A DNA stretch of 32,217 nt from Polynucleobacter meluiroseus (lineage in GTDB: Bacteria; Pseudomonadota; Gammaproteobacteria; Burkholderiales; Burkholderiaceae). The stretch spans positions 1-32,217 of the forward strand of contig CAMBBT010000005.1 in the NCBI GenBank assembly GCA_945864455.1. Reading direction: 5' to 3'. Positions 1-15,044 of the stretch are shown here, piece by piece. Position 1 is the first letter of the stretch, and the number at the start of each line of letters is the position of its first letter. The notes beneath the pieces are model-generated. The model saw only the letters and a list, made by a program, of their open reading frames with translations. It was not told the origin of the DNA and searched no databases. Made by a program: the position numbers and the translations under genes.

Positions 1-1
1 A

Positions 2-376
2 AAAAGTCTTGCCATCAATAAATGGTATGAAGACTCCAGAGATCTAAAGTTAATTTCTTCCACTTGGGCTTTTACTGAATTTGCCAGTGCGCTAAGCATC
101 AAAGAGAGAACAAGACAGATTACCCCAAAAGAGAGTAAGAGCGCTTGGAAGATTTTTGAAGCTATATGCAATAACGATATTGAGTTACTCCCAATTGATA
201 ATAAAGTTTTTTACTCAGCTGGATTATTAGTGCTAGATAGCTCATCTAAGTTACGCTCTGGAGATGCGCTACATCTTGCTGCTGCTAAGCACTTTAAGGC
301 GAAAACTCTCGTAACTCTAGATAAAGTACTTAAGGAGAATGCCGTTCGATTGAAGATTAAAACTTTGACGATTTAG
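2..376 (+). CDS. PIN-domain toxin, VapC-like (5' end outside window)
   Basis: Frame 2 is open from the window edge to TAG at 374-376: ...SSTWAFTEFASALSIKERTRQITPKESKSAWKIFEAI...KLRSGDALHLAAAKHFKAKTLVTLDKVLKENAVRL...; the GDALHLAAA and LVTLDK motifs are typical of VapC PIN domains. Not in the ORF track because no start codon is in the window. Confidence 0.8.
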   Translation, partial: KSLAINKWYEDSRDLKLISSTWAFTEFASALSIKERTRQITPKESKSAWKIFEAICNNDIELLPIDNKVFYSAGLLVLDSSSKLRSGDALHLAAAKHFKAKTLVTLDKVLKENAVRLKIKTLTI

Positions 377-2376
<2,000 letters not shown>

Positions 2377-2386
2377 AATTAATGCC

Positions 2387-5695
<3,309 letters not shown>

Positions 5696-5721
5696 GTTTT
5701 CTGTTTATTGATTTTTATTGA

Positions 5722-5756
5722 GTAATAAAAAACGCCTAGCATTGCTAGGCGTTTTT
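5722..5756 (+). terminator. Rho-independent terminator of trxB (copy 1 of an identical 35-bp sequence)
   Basis: GTAATAAAAAACGCCTAGCATTGCTAGGCGTTTTT: stem ACGCCTAGCA/TGCTAGGCGT with T run; A run on the other side makes it potentially bidirectional. Confidence 0.9.
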
Positions 5757-5768
5757 GTTTATTACTTT

Positions 5769-6110
5769 TCATATACTTAAAGCTAACAATGCAACTTCGG
5801 GCGCTCGATCCAATATTTTTAATAACGCTTTAGCTGCACCAGTCGGACTTCTTTTGCCTTGCTCCCAATTTCGTATGGTCTCTAAAGAAACCTCAATTCG
5901 ATTGGAAAACTCCTGCTGGGATAGGCCTATACGTTCACGCACACGCTTTGCATACTTTGCTGCGTCTTGCATCGCCTCAGCATCATCCTGATGTTGATGA
6001 AGTTGAATAAGACGTTCGGTTGTTGCATCAAGCAACTTCTTATTAACAAAGCCTTTTGGAAAGCTTTTGGGGTTATTTAGATCAACACTAACTCGAACTA
6101 TTTTTTTCAT
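5769..6110 (-). CDS. XRE-type helix-turn-helix antitoxin of a BrnT-like module
   Basis: 113 aa; HTH core RERIGLSQQEFSNRIEVSLETIRNWEQGKRSPTGAAKALLKIL; downstream of and overlapping the BrnT-like ORF by 23 bp. Confidence 0.85.
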   Translation of the reverse strand: MKKIVRVSVDLNNPKSFPKGFVNKKLLDATTERLIQLHQHQDDAEAMQDAAKYAKRVRERIGLSQQEFSNRIEVSLETIRNWEQGKRSPTGAAKALLKILDRAPEVALLALSI

Positions 6111-6366
6111 AACGTTTGACCTCCCTACTATTAGCCTTTCTGGCTGAAATAATTCTGATAGCTCTTACCCTTCTGGTGAAGACAACTACGAAGACTCGCC
6201 TATCAATCACTCCAAGCGCGCGAAAGCGCTCTTCTCCGTACTCCCAACGCTGATCATGCTCAACAAGTAAGCTAGGATCTGTAAAAATTGTTATCACAAA
6301 TGCAAAATCGAAATTTCGAGAGTTCTGGCATGAGTTACTTTTAGCCAAATTCCATTCAAAATCCAT
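6088..6366 (-). CDS. BrnT-family toxin, possibly catalytically altered
   Basis: MDFEWNLAKS...IFTDPS...YGEERFRALGVIDRRVFVVVFTRRVRAIRIISARKANSREVKRYE matches the BrnT pattern (W..AK, DP, GEERF, G...V.VVV.T.R....RIISAR.A...E...Y). Start 6366 (MDFEW) preferred over 6375 (MGVMDFEW). Confidence 0.8.
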   Translation of the reverse strand: MDFEWNLAKSNSCQNSRNFDFAFVITIFTDPSLLVEHDQRWEYGEERFRALGVIDRRVFVVVFTRRVRAIRIISARKANSREVKRYEKNSSS

Positions 6367-6373
6367 TACCCCC

Positions 6374-6403
6374 ATAGTAGGTCAATGAACTACTAGTTGT
6401 CAA
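6374..6403 (-). promoter_or_regulatory. Predicted promoter and palindromic operator of the BrnT/XRE module
   Basis: Minus strand TTGACA (6403-6398), 18-nt spacer, TACTAT (6379-6374). An inverted repeat TAGTAG-N9-CTACTA (6375-6395) overlaps the -10 and spacer. Confidence 0.55.
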
Positions 6404-6410
6404 GGCCTAG

Positions 6411-6445
6411 GTAATAAAAAACGCCTAGCATTGCTAGGCGTTTTT
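6411..6445 (-). terminator. Rho-independent terminator of hppA (copy 2 of an identical 35-bp sequence)
   Basis: GTAATAAAAAACGCCTAGCATTGCTAGGCGTTTTT, identical to 5722-5756; lies downstream of hppA on the minus strand. Confidence 0.88.
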
Positions 6446-6469
6446 ATTTGTTGCTGTGATTGCTTTTTC

Positions 6470-8530
6470 TTAGCGACTCATCACTGGTAATAATGGCACG
6501 ATGAGCAATGCCACGATATTAATAATCTTGATGAGTGGGTTTACTGCAGGACCAGCAGTGTCTTTGTAGGGATCGCCTACAGTGTCACCAGTCACTGCTG
6601 CTTTATGCGCCTCAGAACCTTTACCGCCGAAGTTACCTTCTTCGATATATTTCTTGGCGTTATCCCAAGCACCGCCACCAGTACACATCGAGATCGCCAC
6701 GAATAAGCCGGTCACAATCGTACCCATGAGGAGGCCACCCAATGCAGCGGGCCCTAACAAGAGGCCGACTACGATCGGTGCCACTACCGGCAAGAGTGAA
6801 GGAACAATCATTTCTTTAATGGCTGCAGTGGTCAGCATATCTACCGCCTTGCCGTACTCAGGCTTAGCAGTGCCTTCCATAATTCCGGGGATATCACGGA
6901 ACTGGCGACGCACCTCTTCCACTACTGCACCAGCACAACGACCCACTGCTTCCATCGCCATCGCGCCAAACAAATACGGAATCATGCCGCCAATAAAGAG
7001 GCCAATGATCACCATATGGTTAGATAAGTCAAAAGAGACTTGTTGACCAATGCCCTCTAGCGCATGGGTGTAGTCAGCAAACAATACCAGTGAAGCTAAA
7101 CCCGCAGAGCCGATGGCATAACCTTTGGTAACTGCTTTTGTGGTGTTACCAACAGCATCCAATGGATCGGTAATATCGCGAACTGCTTGTGGCAAACCTG
7201 CCATCTCAGCAATACCACCTGCGTTATCCGTAATGGGGCCGTAAGCGTCTAGTGCAACGACGATACCTGCCATTGACAACATGGCTGTCGCTGCAATCGC
7301 AATGCCGTACAAACCAGCTAACCAGTAAGCTGCAAAAATTGCTGCACATACAAAGAGCACTGGATATGCAGTGGACTTCATAGAAATGCCTAAGCCGGCA
7401 ATGATGTTGGTACCGTGACCTTTAGTAGAAGCCTCAGCAATATGCTGCACTGGCTTGAACTGAGTTCCAGTGTAGTACTCGGTGATCCATACCAAGCCGG
7501 CTGTCAATAGGAGTCCTACTATTGTGCTACCAAATAAACGCCACTGACTTCCAGGAATGCCCAATGCATCATCAGGCATGATGAAGTTGGTCACAAAGTA
7601 AAACGCTATCAATGACAAAGTACCTGCAATGATTAAGCCCTTATACAAAGCTGGCATGACGTTCTTCATACCAGGCGTTGCTTTTACAAAGGAGCAGCCG
7701 ATGATAGAGGCAATGATGGAGACGCCGCCCAATACCAGCGGATAAATAATCGCAGCTACTGGGGCAGCAGTAATGATTAAGGAACCGAGTACCATCGTTG
7801 CAATCAATGTCACTGCATAAGTTTCAAAGAGGTCGGCTGCCATGCCTGCGCAGTCACCTACGTTATCACCGACGTTATCAGCAATCACTGCTGGATTACG
7901 TGGATCATCTTCCGGAATGCCGGCCTCTACCTTGCCCACCAAGTCGGCACCAACATCTGCACCTTTGGTGAAGATGCCACCGCCAAGACGTGCGAAGATT
8001 GAAATCAGTGAGGAACCAAACGCCAAACCAATCAGTGGATGCAATACAGCAGTGAGATCCTGTCCTGCACCTATCGATACGAGGAACATAAAGAACAAGC
8101 CAACCCCCAAGAGGCCAAGGCCGACTACCAGCATGCCAGTAATTGCGCCACCCTTGAATGCCACATTAAGTGCTTCGTTCATGCCTACGGTAGCCGCTTG
8201 CGCTGTGCGTACGTTTGCGCGTACTGAAATATTCATGCCAATAAAGCCGCATGCTCCAGAGAGCACTGCACCAATCACAAAACCGATAGCGGTTGCAAAG
8301 TCCAAGAAGAGCGCCATGAGGATAGTAAGAATCACCCCAACGACACCAATCGTTTTATATTGGCGGGATAAATAAGCGGCAGCACCTTGCTGAATCGCTT
8401 CTGCAATCTCCTGCATTTTGGCATTGCCTGGACTTTGCTTCAAAATCCAGCTGCGCATCACAAAACCGTAAATCACGGCCAGAACACCACATGCCAAGGC
8501 AAAATACAAGCCTAAAGTGACATTGCTCAT
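6470..8530 (-). CDS. hppA: Membrane-bound H+-translocating pyrophosphatase
   Basis: 686 aa; [101 protein letters not shown]. Confidence 0.97.
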   Translation of the reverse strand: MSNVTLGLYFALACGVLAVIYGFVMRSWILKQSPGNAKMQEIAEAIQQGAAAYLSRQYKTIGVVGVILTILMALFLDFATAIGFVIGAVLSGACGFIGMNISVRANVRTAQAATVGMNEALNVAFKGGAITGMLVVGLGLLGVGLFFMFLVSIGAGQDLTAVLHPLIGLAFGSSLISIFARLGGGIFTKGADVGADLVGKVEAGIPEDDPRNPAVIADNVGDNVGDCAGMAADLFETYAVTLIATMVLGSLIITAAPVAAIIYPLVLGGVSIIASIIGCSFVKATPGMKNVMPALYKGLIIAGTLSLIAFYFVTNFIMPDDALGIPGSQWRLFGSTIVGLLLTAGLVWITEYYTGTQFKPVQHIAEASTKGHGTNIIAGLGISMKSTAYPVLFVCAAIFAAYWLAGLYGIAIAATAMLSMAGIVVALDAYGPITDNAGGIAEMAGLPQAVRDITDPLDAVGNTTKAVTKGYAIGSAGLASLVLFADYTHALEGIGQQVSFDLSNHMVIIGLFIGGMIPYLFGAMAMEAVGRCAGAVVEEVRRQFRDIPGIMEGTAKPEYGKAVDMLTTAAIKEMIVPSLLPVVAPIVVGLLLGPAALGGLLMGTIVTGLFVAISMCTGGGAWDNAKKYIEEGNFGGKGSEAHKAAVTGDTVGDPYKDTAGPAVNPLIKIINIVALLIVPLLPVMSR

Positions 8531-8701
8531 ACTTGAACTCCCTAAAGTTGATCCTATTGTTTTATATATCTAGCGCTTAAATCCGTCTAGTTTTTTAAAG
8601 CTTTAAACTAGTGCTCTAAAGCTGTATCAGTATGTATCAGAATCAACCCTGAGCCTATTTGCTAATATCAGGGTATTTACTAATCACCCTTTGGAGTTTT
8701 T

Positions 8702-9238
8702 ATGAGTTTGGACAACGTCAAGCCGGGAAAAAAGATCCCTGAGAGCTTTAACGTCATTATTGAAATCCCAATGAATGCGGATCCAATTAAGTATGAAGTA
8801 GACAAGGAAAGTGGCGCGATTTTCGTAGACCGATTTATGGGTACTGCTATGCACTATCCATGTAATTATGGCTATATCAATAAAACTATCGCTGGTGATG
8901 GTGACCCTGTTGACGTACTTGTCATTACGCCATTTCCACTCATTCCAGGTGTCGTTGTCAGTTGCCGCGCAATTGGTGTTTTACAGATGGAAGATGAAGG
9001 CGGACAAGATGCCAAATTATTGGCTGTTCCAGAAGATAAGATTTTGCCAATCTATACCCATTGGCAAAAACCAGAAGATATAAACCCATTACGCCTTAAC
9101 CAAATCAAACACTTCTTCGAGCACTACAAAGATCTCGAGCCAGGTAAATGGGTTAAGGTAAAAGGCTGGGGTGGTGTTGCAGATGCCCATACAGAAATTC
9201 TGGAAGGCATCGAACGCTACAACAAAGAACATCAGTAA
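8702..9238 (+). CDS. ppa: Soluble inorganic pyrophosphatase
   Basis: 178 aa; family I PPase ([50 protein letters not shown]); GGAG ribosome-binding site upstream. Confidence 0.96.
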   Translation: MSLDNVKPGKKIPESFNVIIEIPMNADPIKYEVDKESGAIFVDRFMGTAMHYPCNYGYINKTIAGDGDPVDVLVITPFPLIPGVVVSCRAIGVLQMEDEGGQDAKLLAVPEDKILPIYTHWQKPEDINPLRLNQIKHFFEHYKDLEPGKWVKVKGWGGVADAHTEILEGIERYNKEHQ

Positions 9239-9273
9239 GCTTTAATCTACTGACTCGTTAACTAATAAAGGCT

Positions 9274-10905
9274 TTGTCATTCGAAGTGAGCGCACAGAAA
9301 ATTGCCCTAGTCCAAATGAACCCGATGCTGGGGGATTTGGCTGGGAACGCTCAACTGATTCACAAAGCGGCTCAAGATGCCTTTAAGCAAGGCGCCAAAC
9401 TCGTAGTGGCTCCAGAGCTTGCGCTCACTGGCTATCCCCCTGAAGATTTATTACTGCGCCCTGCTTTTATAGAGGCAGCAGAGCAACAGCTTGATCTCTT
9501 AATGAAAGAGCTAGCCCAATACTCAGGTCTCACAGTAGTTGTAGGGCACCCCAGAAATACATTAACTGGTCTACAAAACTATGCGTCCGTTTTTCAAAAT
9601 GGCAAAGTGATTGCAGGCTATGCCAAACAAGAATTACCGAACCATGAAGTATTTGATGAAGTGCGTTACTTTATTCCTGGTAATGAGGCCTGCGTATTTG
9701 AATGTGAAGGCATTCGGTATGGCGTGATCTTGTGTGAAGATGCATGGCATGCAGGCCCCGCCAAACAAGCACACTCTGCTGGTGCTCAAGTTTTACTGGT
9801 GCCCAATGCATCACCCTATCACCTTAAAAAAGAGGCCTTGCGCATTGATGTGCTGCGCGAACATATTGCACAAACCAAGATGCCTTTGATCTATGTCAAT
9901 GCCGTTGGCGGTCAAGATGAATTAGTCTTTGATGGCGGATCATTTGCATTAAATAGCCAAGGCGATCTTGTCATGGCGATGCCCCAGTTCGAAACTGGCT
10001 TAGGTATTATTAGCATCAGCGCCTCTGGTCAATTAGAGAAGGGTTCCATTAGCCTACCCCAAAGTGTTGAGGCCCAAGCCTATCAAGCACTTGTTTTGGG
10101 GGTTCGCGACTACGTGACTAAAAATCATTTTCCAGGGGTCATTATTGGTCTATCAGGCGGTGTAGATTCTGCTTTAGTATTGGCCATTGCAGTGGATGCT
10201 TTAGGCGCTGACAAAGTACGCGCAGTGATGATGGCTTCGCGCTACACAGCAGATATCTCCTGGATTGATGCCAGTGAGCTAGCCAAGAATCTGGGTGTGC
10301 AATACGACGAGATCCCCATTAGCGGCCCCGTAGATGCTCTCGAAGCATCTTTAGCAGGACAGTTCAAAGGCTTGAAGATAGACGCTACTGAAGAGAATAT
10401 TCAAGCACGTGTCCGTGGCACTCTACTCATGGCTCTTTCTAATAAAACCGGGCGCTTGGTTTTGACAACCGGTAATAAGAGTGAGATGGCTGTTGGCTAT
10501 TGCACTTTATATGGCGACATGGCTGGTGGCTTTGCAGTGATTAAAGATATTGCCAAGACTTTGGTGTATCGACTCTGCGATTACCGCAATAGCATTAAAC
10601 CCGTCATACCCGAGCGCATTTTGACGCGCGCCCCTTCAGCCGAATTGCGCCCCGATCAAACCGATCAGGACAACCTGCCTTCTTATGAAGTCTTAGACGC
10701 TATTGTCGAGCGTTATATGGAACAGAATCAATCTATCTCGCAAATCGTAGCCGCTGGCTTTGATCCTGAGAGCGTAGAGAAGGTTACCCGCCTGATCAAA
10801 TTAAATGAATACAAGCGTCGCCAAGCTCCTCCCGGAGTTCGCGTCACTACCCGCGCTTTTGGTCGTGACTGGCGCTATCCAATTACCTCGCAATTTAGAG
10901 CCTAA
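9274..10905 (+). CDS. nadE: NAD+ synthase, glutamine-hydrolysing
   Basis: 543 aa; N-terminal nitrilase-type amidase domain (VVAPELALTGYPPEDLL; GVILCEDAWH) plus NAD synthetase (VIIGLSGGVDSALVLAIAVDALG; TTGNKSEMAVGYCTLYGDMAGGFAVIKDIAKT). Start is TTG at 9274 or in-frame GTG at 9286. Confidence 0.95.
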   Translation: MSFEVSAQKIALVQMNPMLGDLAGNAQLIHKAAQDAFKQGAKLVVAPELALTGYPPEDLLLRPAFIEAAEQQLDLLMKELAQYSGLTVVVGHPRNTLTGLQNYASVFQNGKVIAGYAKQELPNHEVFDEVRYFIPGNEACVFECEGIRYGVILCEDAWHAGPAKQAHSAGAQVLLVPNASPYHLKKEALRIDVLREHIAQTKMPLIYVNAVGGQDELVFDGGSFALNSQGDLVMAMPQFETGLGIISISASGQLEKGSISLPQSVEAQAYQALVLGVRDYVTKNHFPGVIIGLSGGVDSALVLAIAVDALGADKVRAVMMASRYTADISWIDASELAKNLGVQYDEIPISGPVDALEASLAGQFKGLKIDATEENIQARVRGTLLMALSNKTGRLVLTTGNKSEMAVGYCTLYGDMAGGFAVIKDIAKTLVYRLCDYRNSIKPVIPERILTRAPSAELRPDQTDQDNLPSYEVLDAIVERYMEQNQSISQIVAAGFDPESVEKVTRLIKLNEYKRRQAPPGVRVTTRAFGRDWRYPITSQFRA

Positions 10906-10977
10906 AAATGGTTCGGGGTGTTTGTTTTTAGCGTTATATTTCAGTTCTAGGTATGATTACTGTATTAGGGGGAATAA

Positions 10978-11316
<339 letters not shown>

Positions 11317-11333
11317 TCGCTATTTAGGCTAGT

Positions 11334-11362
11334 ACAGATTCTCAGCGCAACTGAGAATCTGT
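11334..11362. terminator. 12-bp perfect hairpin between convergent genes (terminator function uncertain)
   Basis: ACAGATTCTCAG-CGCAA-CTGAGAATCTGT; overlaps the 3' end of the minus-strand gene. No adjacent T run on either strand. Confidence 0.5.
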
Positions 11363-12343
11363 CGAAGCTGCAGGCTGAATGAGTTCAGCAGCCTCCAAAA
11401 TAATCGTCTTGCCAGCACCGCCTGTCCGCACCTTAGCGCCCTGGAAATATAAGTCCACTTGATTTAAACCTAATGTAAGCACTTTAAATGGTGGCTTCCC
11501 ATAAATGCTTGCCTCTACCCCAGACTCCAAAGTTTTATTTTGATTTTTACCTAAGGCATCAATCACGCAAACAGTTTGTGCCGTCTTTGATTGCACATAA
11601 ATCATATCGCCAGCCTTTTTAGGAGCATCAGGCTTATAAGTCACTGCTGACACATCCACTGCTGGGCAATCTGTAGAAACTACCGCAACAGGCACAGCCG
11701 CTACTGCTGGACTTGGCGCTGTTGCTGGTACTTGTGCAGGCGTGGCCGGCTTAGCCTCTTCTGCAGCGGCACTGACTGGAGGAGTCTCTTGGACTTTTTC
11801 CACCACCACAATCTCTTGTTTTGGCGGCTCAAGGAAAAATAGAGGGCGCAGATTGATTATTGCAAACGCGAGTGCCGCAGTGATACCTAATAAAACAAAA
11901 AGTCTCTTTTGAGGATTACTGTGTGTGACTGCTTTACTAGCTTCATAGAGTTTTGCCGGCTCTAGACTTTTGATGACGACTTTGGGTGTCTCCTCCACTT
12001 GCTGTGGTTTGGATTTTTTTTTTGGCGCTGGTACTTTTGCAACGATCTCTACTTTTTCTACTTTTTCAGCAATGGGCTCTACTATTTTTTCTGGTAGGGC
12101 TTTCTCACCAAAATCAAAAGCGTCTTCTTCATTTAATTTGAGTAGGGCTGCAACTTTTTTGGCAGCGGTCACTTTGATTTGAGGGCTATAGAAAGAACTC
12201 ATCTCCCCATTTTCAATTTGCTCTATTTGGCGCACAGAGAAGCAAGCCATACCAGATAATTCTTTCGTGCTTAAGCCAAGACTTTCCCTCGCCTCAGTAA
12301 AAGCTCCTTTGCGAATCTCCGGAATTTTTGCTTTACTACTCAT
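11342..12343 (-). CDS. RodZ-like protein: N-terminal HTH, single TM helix, Pro/Ala-rich linker, DUF4115-like C-terminal domain
   Basis: HTH (FTEARESLGLSTKELSGMACFSVRQIEQIENGEM), TM LFVLLGITAALAFAIINL, linker, and C-terminal KTAQTVCVIDALGKNQNKTLESGVEASIYGKPPFKVLTLGLNQVDLYFQGAKV. Start moved to MSSKAKIPE. Confidence 0.65.
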   Translation of the reverse strand: MSSKAKIPEIRKGAFTEARESLGLSTKELSGMACFSVRQIEQIENGEMSSFYSPQIKVTAAKKVAALLKLNEEDAFDFGEKALPEKIVEPIAEKVEKVEIVAKVPAPKKKSKPQQVEETPKVVIKSLEPAKLYEASKAVTHSNPQKRLFVLLGITAALAFAIINLRPLFFLEPPKQEIVVVEKVQETPPVSAAAEEAKPATPAQVPATAPSPAVAAVPVAVVSTDCPAVDVSAVTYKPDAPKKAGDMIYVQSKTAQTVCVIDALGKNQNKTLESGVEASIYGKPPFKVLTLGLNQVDLYFQGAKVRTGGAGKTIILEAAELIQPAASTDSQLR

Positions 12344-12451
12344 AGAGGAATTGTCTTGAAATTTTTTATAGGTATAACTATAGCGTATTGATAAATGTAA
12401 CACTTTATCAATATTAGTACTTAAGTACCAATGCGTTAATTAGCCTTAAGG

Positions 12452-13081
12452 CTAGTGACTCAATGGATGATTTGACAAATCGGACTCGAGAAACTTCTTT
12501 ACCAAACTTTGCAGTGAATCTGCATGCATCTTCTCCATCACTCTGGCCTTGTGAACTTTAATGGTGGCATCTGTTATCCCTAATTTGACGGCAATATCCT
12601 TATTGAGAAGCCCCTTAACTAGCCAGCTACATACTTCTCGCTCTCTTGGCGTCAGACTGACGTATTCCCTTCTGGCTTCTACATCTAATAAAACACGCTT
12701 TAACTGGCGACTGTCAAAATCAATGGCATCGGCTATAGACTTGAGTAACTCTTCCAAATTAAAGGGTTTAAATAGGAAATCGACCGCCCCTTTTTTGAGG
12801 CCTGAGACAATTTGATGGGGCTGGCTTTGACCGCTGATAAAGATAATTGGGGTCTTACGACCCAATTTCAGTAATTTTTCTTGTAGGTCCAAGCCCGTCG
12901 CGTTTGGCATCTGCATGTCTAAGAGGATGACTGCTGGAGACACTGGGACGGATTTTTCTAGAAAAGTACTGGCTGAAGTGTAATCCTCCACCAAATACCC
13001 CAACTCACGAAGCATTCTGGCTAGTGAGATACGCATCGATTCATCATCGTCGATTAAGAAGATATGGCCAGCTTTAGTCAT
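12452..13081 (-). CDS. FixJ/NarL-type response regulator
   Basis: Receiver (IFLIDDDESMRISLARML; VILLDMQMPNATGLDLQ; IIFISGQS; KKGAVDFLFKPF) plus LuxR HTH (LTPREREVCSWLVKGLLNKDIAVKLGITDATIKVHKARVMEKM). Start MTKAGH at 13081. Confidence 0.85.
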   Translation of the reverse strand: MTKAGHIFLIDDDESMRISLARMLRELGYLVEDYTSASTFLEKSVPVSPAVILLDMQMPNATGLDLQEKLLKLGRKTPIIFISGQSQPHQIVSGLKKGAVDFLFKPFNLEELLKSIADAIDFDSRQLKRVLLDVEARREYVSLTPREREVCSWLVKGLLNKDIAVKLGITDATIKVHKARVMEKMHADSLQSLVKKFLESDLSNHPLSH

Positions 13082-13203
13082 TGAATTTAAAAGGAAAAGT
13101 AATGATTTATTAATATAAAGCTTGATATTAAACATTTATATTTAACATGGGTATTAGCCTTGCAGTGAATAGTTAAGCTTAGTGTTGTTGGATTTACTTT
13201 CTT

Positions 13204-13222
13204 TATATTGCATTGCAATATA
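13204..13222. promoter_or_regulatory. Perfect 19-bp palindrome upstream of ilvD, candidate operator
   Basis: TATATTGCA-T-TGCAATATA, about 100 bp upstream of the ilvD start. Confidence 0.4.
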
Positions 13223-13321
13223 TTTACCCCCTCCCCGTCTTAAATAGGATGCTTAGCCCTCCAGTGGTTCTCACGGCACAATAGAGCCTTTGAACACCAA
13301 TCTTTTCTGGAGTAATAAAGC

Positions 13322-15016
13322 ATGAAACGCCTTAATGAACGCTCACGCATGGTCACCGAGGGAGTCGCCCGCGCACCCAACCGCTCGATGTATTACGCCA
13401 TGGGCTACCAGGAAAAGGATTTCTCAAAGCCAATGGTTGGTGTTGCTAATGGTCATTCGACCATCACACCTTGCAATAGTGGATTACAGAAATTAGCAGA
13501 TGCGGCAGTCAATGCTCTAGAGGAAGCGGGTGCAAAGGCCCAGCTATTTGGCACACCTACTGTTTCTGATGGTATTGGCATGGGTACTGAGGGTATGAAA
13601 TATTCCCTCGTCTCACGGGAGGTAATTGCTGACAGTATTGAAGTGTGCGTCAATGGCCTTTGGCAAGATGGTGTGGTGGTGATTGGTGGTTGCGATAAAA
13701 ATATGCCAGGCGGCATGATGGCAATTGCGCGCACCAATGTTCCAGCGATTTATGTCTATGGTGGCACGATTAAGCCAGGCCATTACAAAGGCAAAGAACT
13801 CAATATTGTTTCCGCCTTCGAAGCAGTTGGTGAATTTACTTCTGGAAGATTAAGCGCTGAAGACTTAAAGGGTGTTGAAGAGAATGCTTGTCCAGGCAGT
13901 GGTTCCTGTGGCGGTATGTATACAGCCAATACTATGAGCTCGTCTTTCGAGGCCCTAGGTATGAGCCTGCCCTACTCCTCAACCATGGCTAACGAGGACG
14001 ATGAGAAGGTCGTCAGCGCCGCTGAATCTGCTCGTGTTTTGGTAGAAGCCATCAAAAACAACTTGCGCCCACTCGACATCATTACTAAAAAATCGATTGA
14101 GAATTCAGTCAGTGTGATCATGGCAGTGGGTGGTTCCACTAATGCGGTATTACATTTCTTGGCCATTACTAGTGCTGCACAAATTGATTGGACGATTGAT
14201 GACTTTGAACGTATTCGCAAACTTGTTCCCGTCATTGTGGATATGAAACCCTCTGGTACCTATTTGGCAACTGACTTACATCAAGCTGGCGGCATTCCGC
14301 AAGTCATGAAGATTTTGTTAGATGGCGGACTTTTGCACGGTGATTGCATGACTATTACTGGTAAAACGATTGCCGAAACTTTGAAAGATATTCCTTCTGT
14401 GCCCCGTGCAGATCAAAAAGTGATTCACACTTTAAACAATCCTTTGTATAAGCAAGGTCACTTAGCTATTCTGAAGGGGAATATTTCCCCAGAAGGTTGC
14501 GTTGCCAAGATTACTGGTCTAAAGAACCCATCTATGACCGGTCCAGCAAAGGTATTTGATTCTGAAGATGATGCTATGGCAGCCATCATGGCCCAAAAAA
14601 TCAAAGATGGTGATGTTGTCATCATTCGCTATGAAGGCCCTAAAGGTGGCCCTGGTATGCGCGAGATGCTATCTCCTACTTCGGCCCTCGTTGGACAAGG
14701 TCTAGGAGAAACTGTAGGCCTCATCACTGATGGTCGCTTCTCTGGTGGCACCTGGGGCATGGTCGTAGGTCACGTGGCCCCTGAAGCCTATGTTGGCGGG
14801 GTCATCGCCCTCATCCACGAAGGTGACTCAGTCACAATCGATGCCCATAAGCTACTCATCCAGCTCAATGTCAGCGATGAAGAAATTGCTAAGCGTCGTG
14901 CTGTTTGGAAGCAACCTAAGCCACGTTATACCCGTGGCCTGCTTGCTAAGTACGCAAGCCTTGCTAGTAGCGCAAGTAAAGGCGCAGTAACTGATCTGAA
15001 TTTAGATTTAACGTAA
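13322..15016 (+). CDS. ilvD: Dihydroxy-acid dehydratase
   Basis: 564 aa; [100 protein letters not shown]. Confidence 0.97.
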   Translation: MKRLNERSRMVTEGVARAPNRSMYYAMGYQEKDFSKPMVGVANGHSTITPCNSGLQKLADAAVNALEEAGAKAQLFGTPTVSDGIGMGTEGMKYSLVSREVIADSIEVCVNGLWQDGVVVIGGCDKNMPGGMMAIARTNVPAIYVYGGTIKPGHYKGKELNIVSAFEAVGEFTSGRLSAEDLKGVEENACPGSGSCGGMYTANTMSSSFEALGMSLPYSSTMANEDDEKVVSAAESARVLVEAIKNNLRPLDIITKKSIENSVSVIMAVGGSTNAVLHFLAITSAAQIDWTIDDFERIRKLVPVIVDMKPSGTYLATDLHQAGGIPQVMKILLDGGLLHGDCMTITGKTIAETLKDIPSVPRADQKVIHTLNNPLYKQGHLAILKGNISPEGCVAKITGLKNPSMTGPAKVFDSEDDAMAAIMAQKIKDGDVVIIRYEGPKGGPGMREMLSPTSALVGQGLGETVGLITDGRFSGGTWGMVVGHVAPEAYVGGVIALIHEGDSVTIDAHKLLIQLNVSDEEIAKRRAVWKQPKPRYTRGLLAKYASLASSASKGAVTDLNLDLT

Positions 15017-15044
15017 TTGCTAGAGCAGCAAAGCAATTAAGTAA

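Noticed and set aside
15015-15038. AATTGCT/AGCAATT inverted repeat after ilvD
   Set aside because: Short 7-bp AT-rich stem, 10-nt loop and no T run; too weak to call a terminator.
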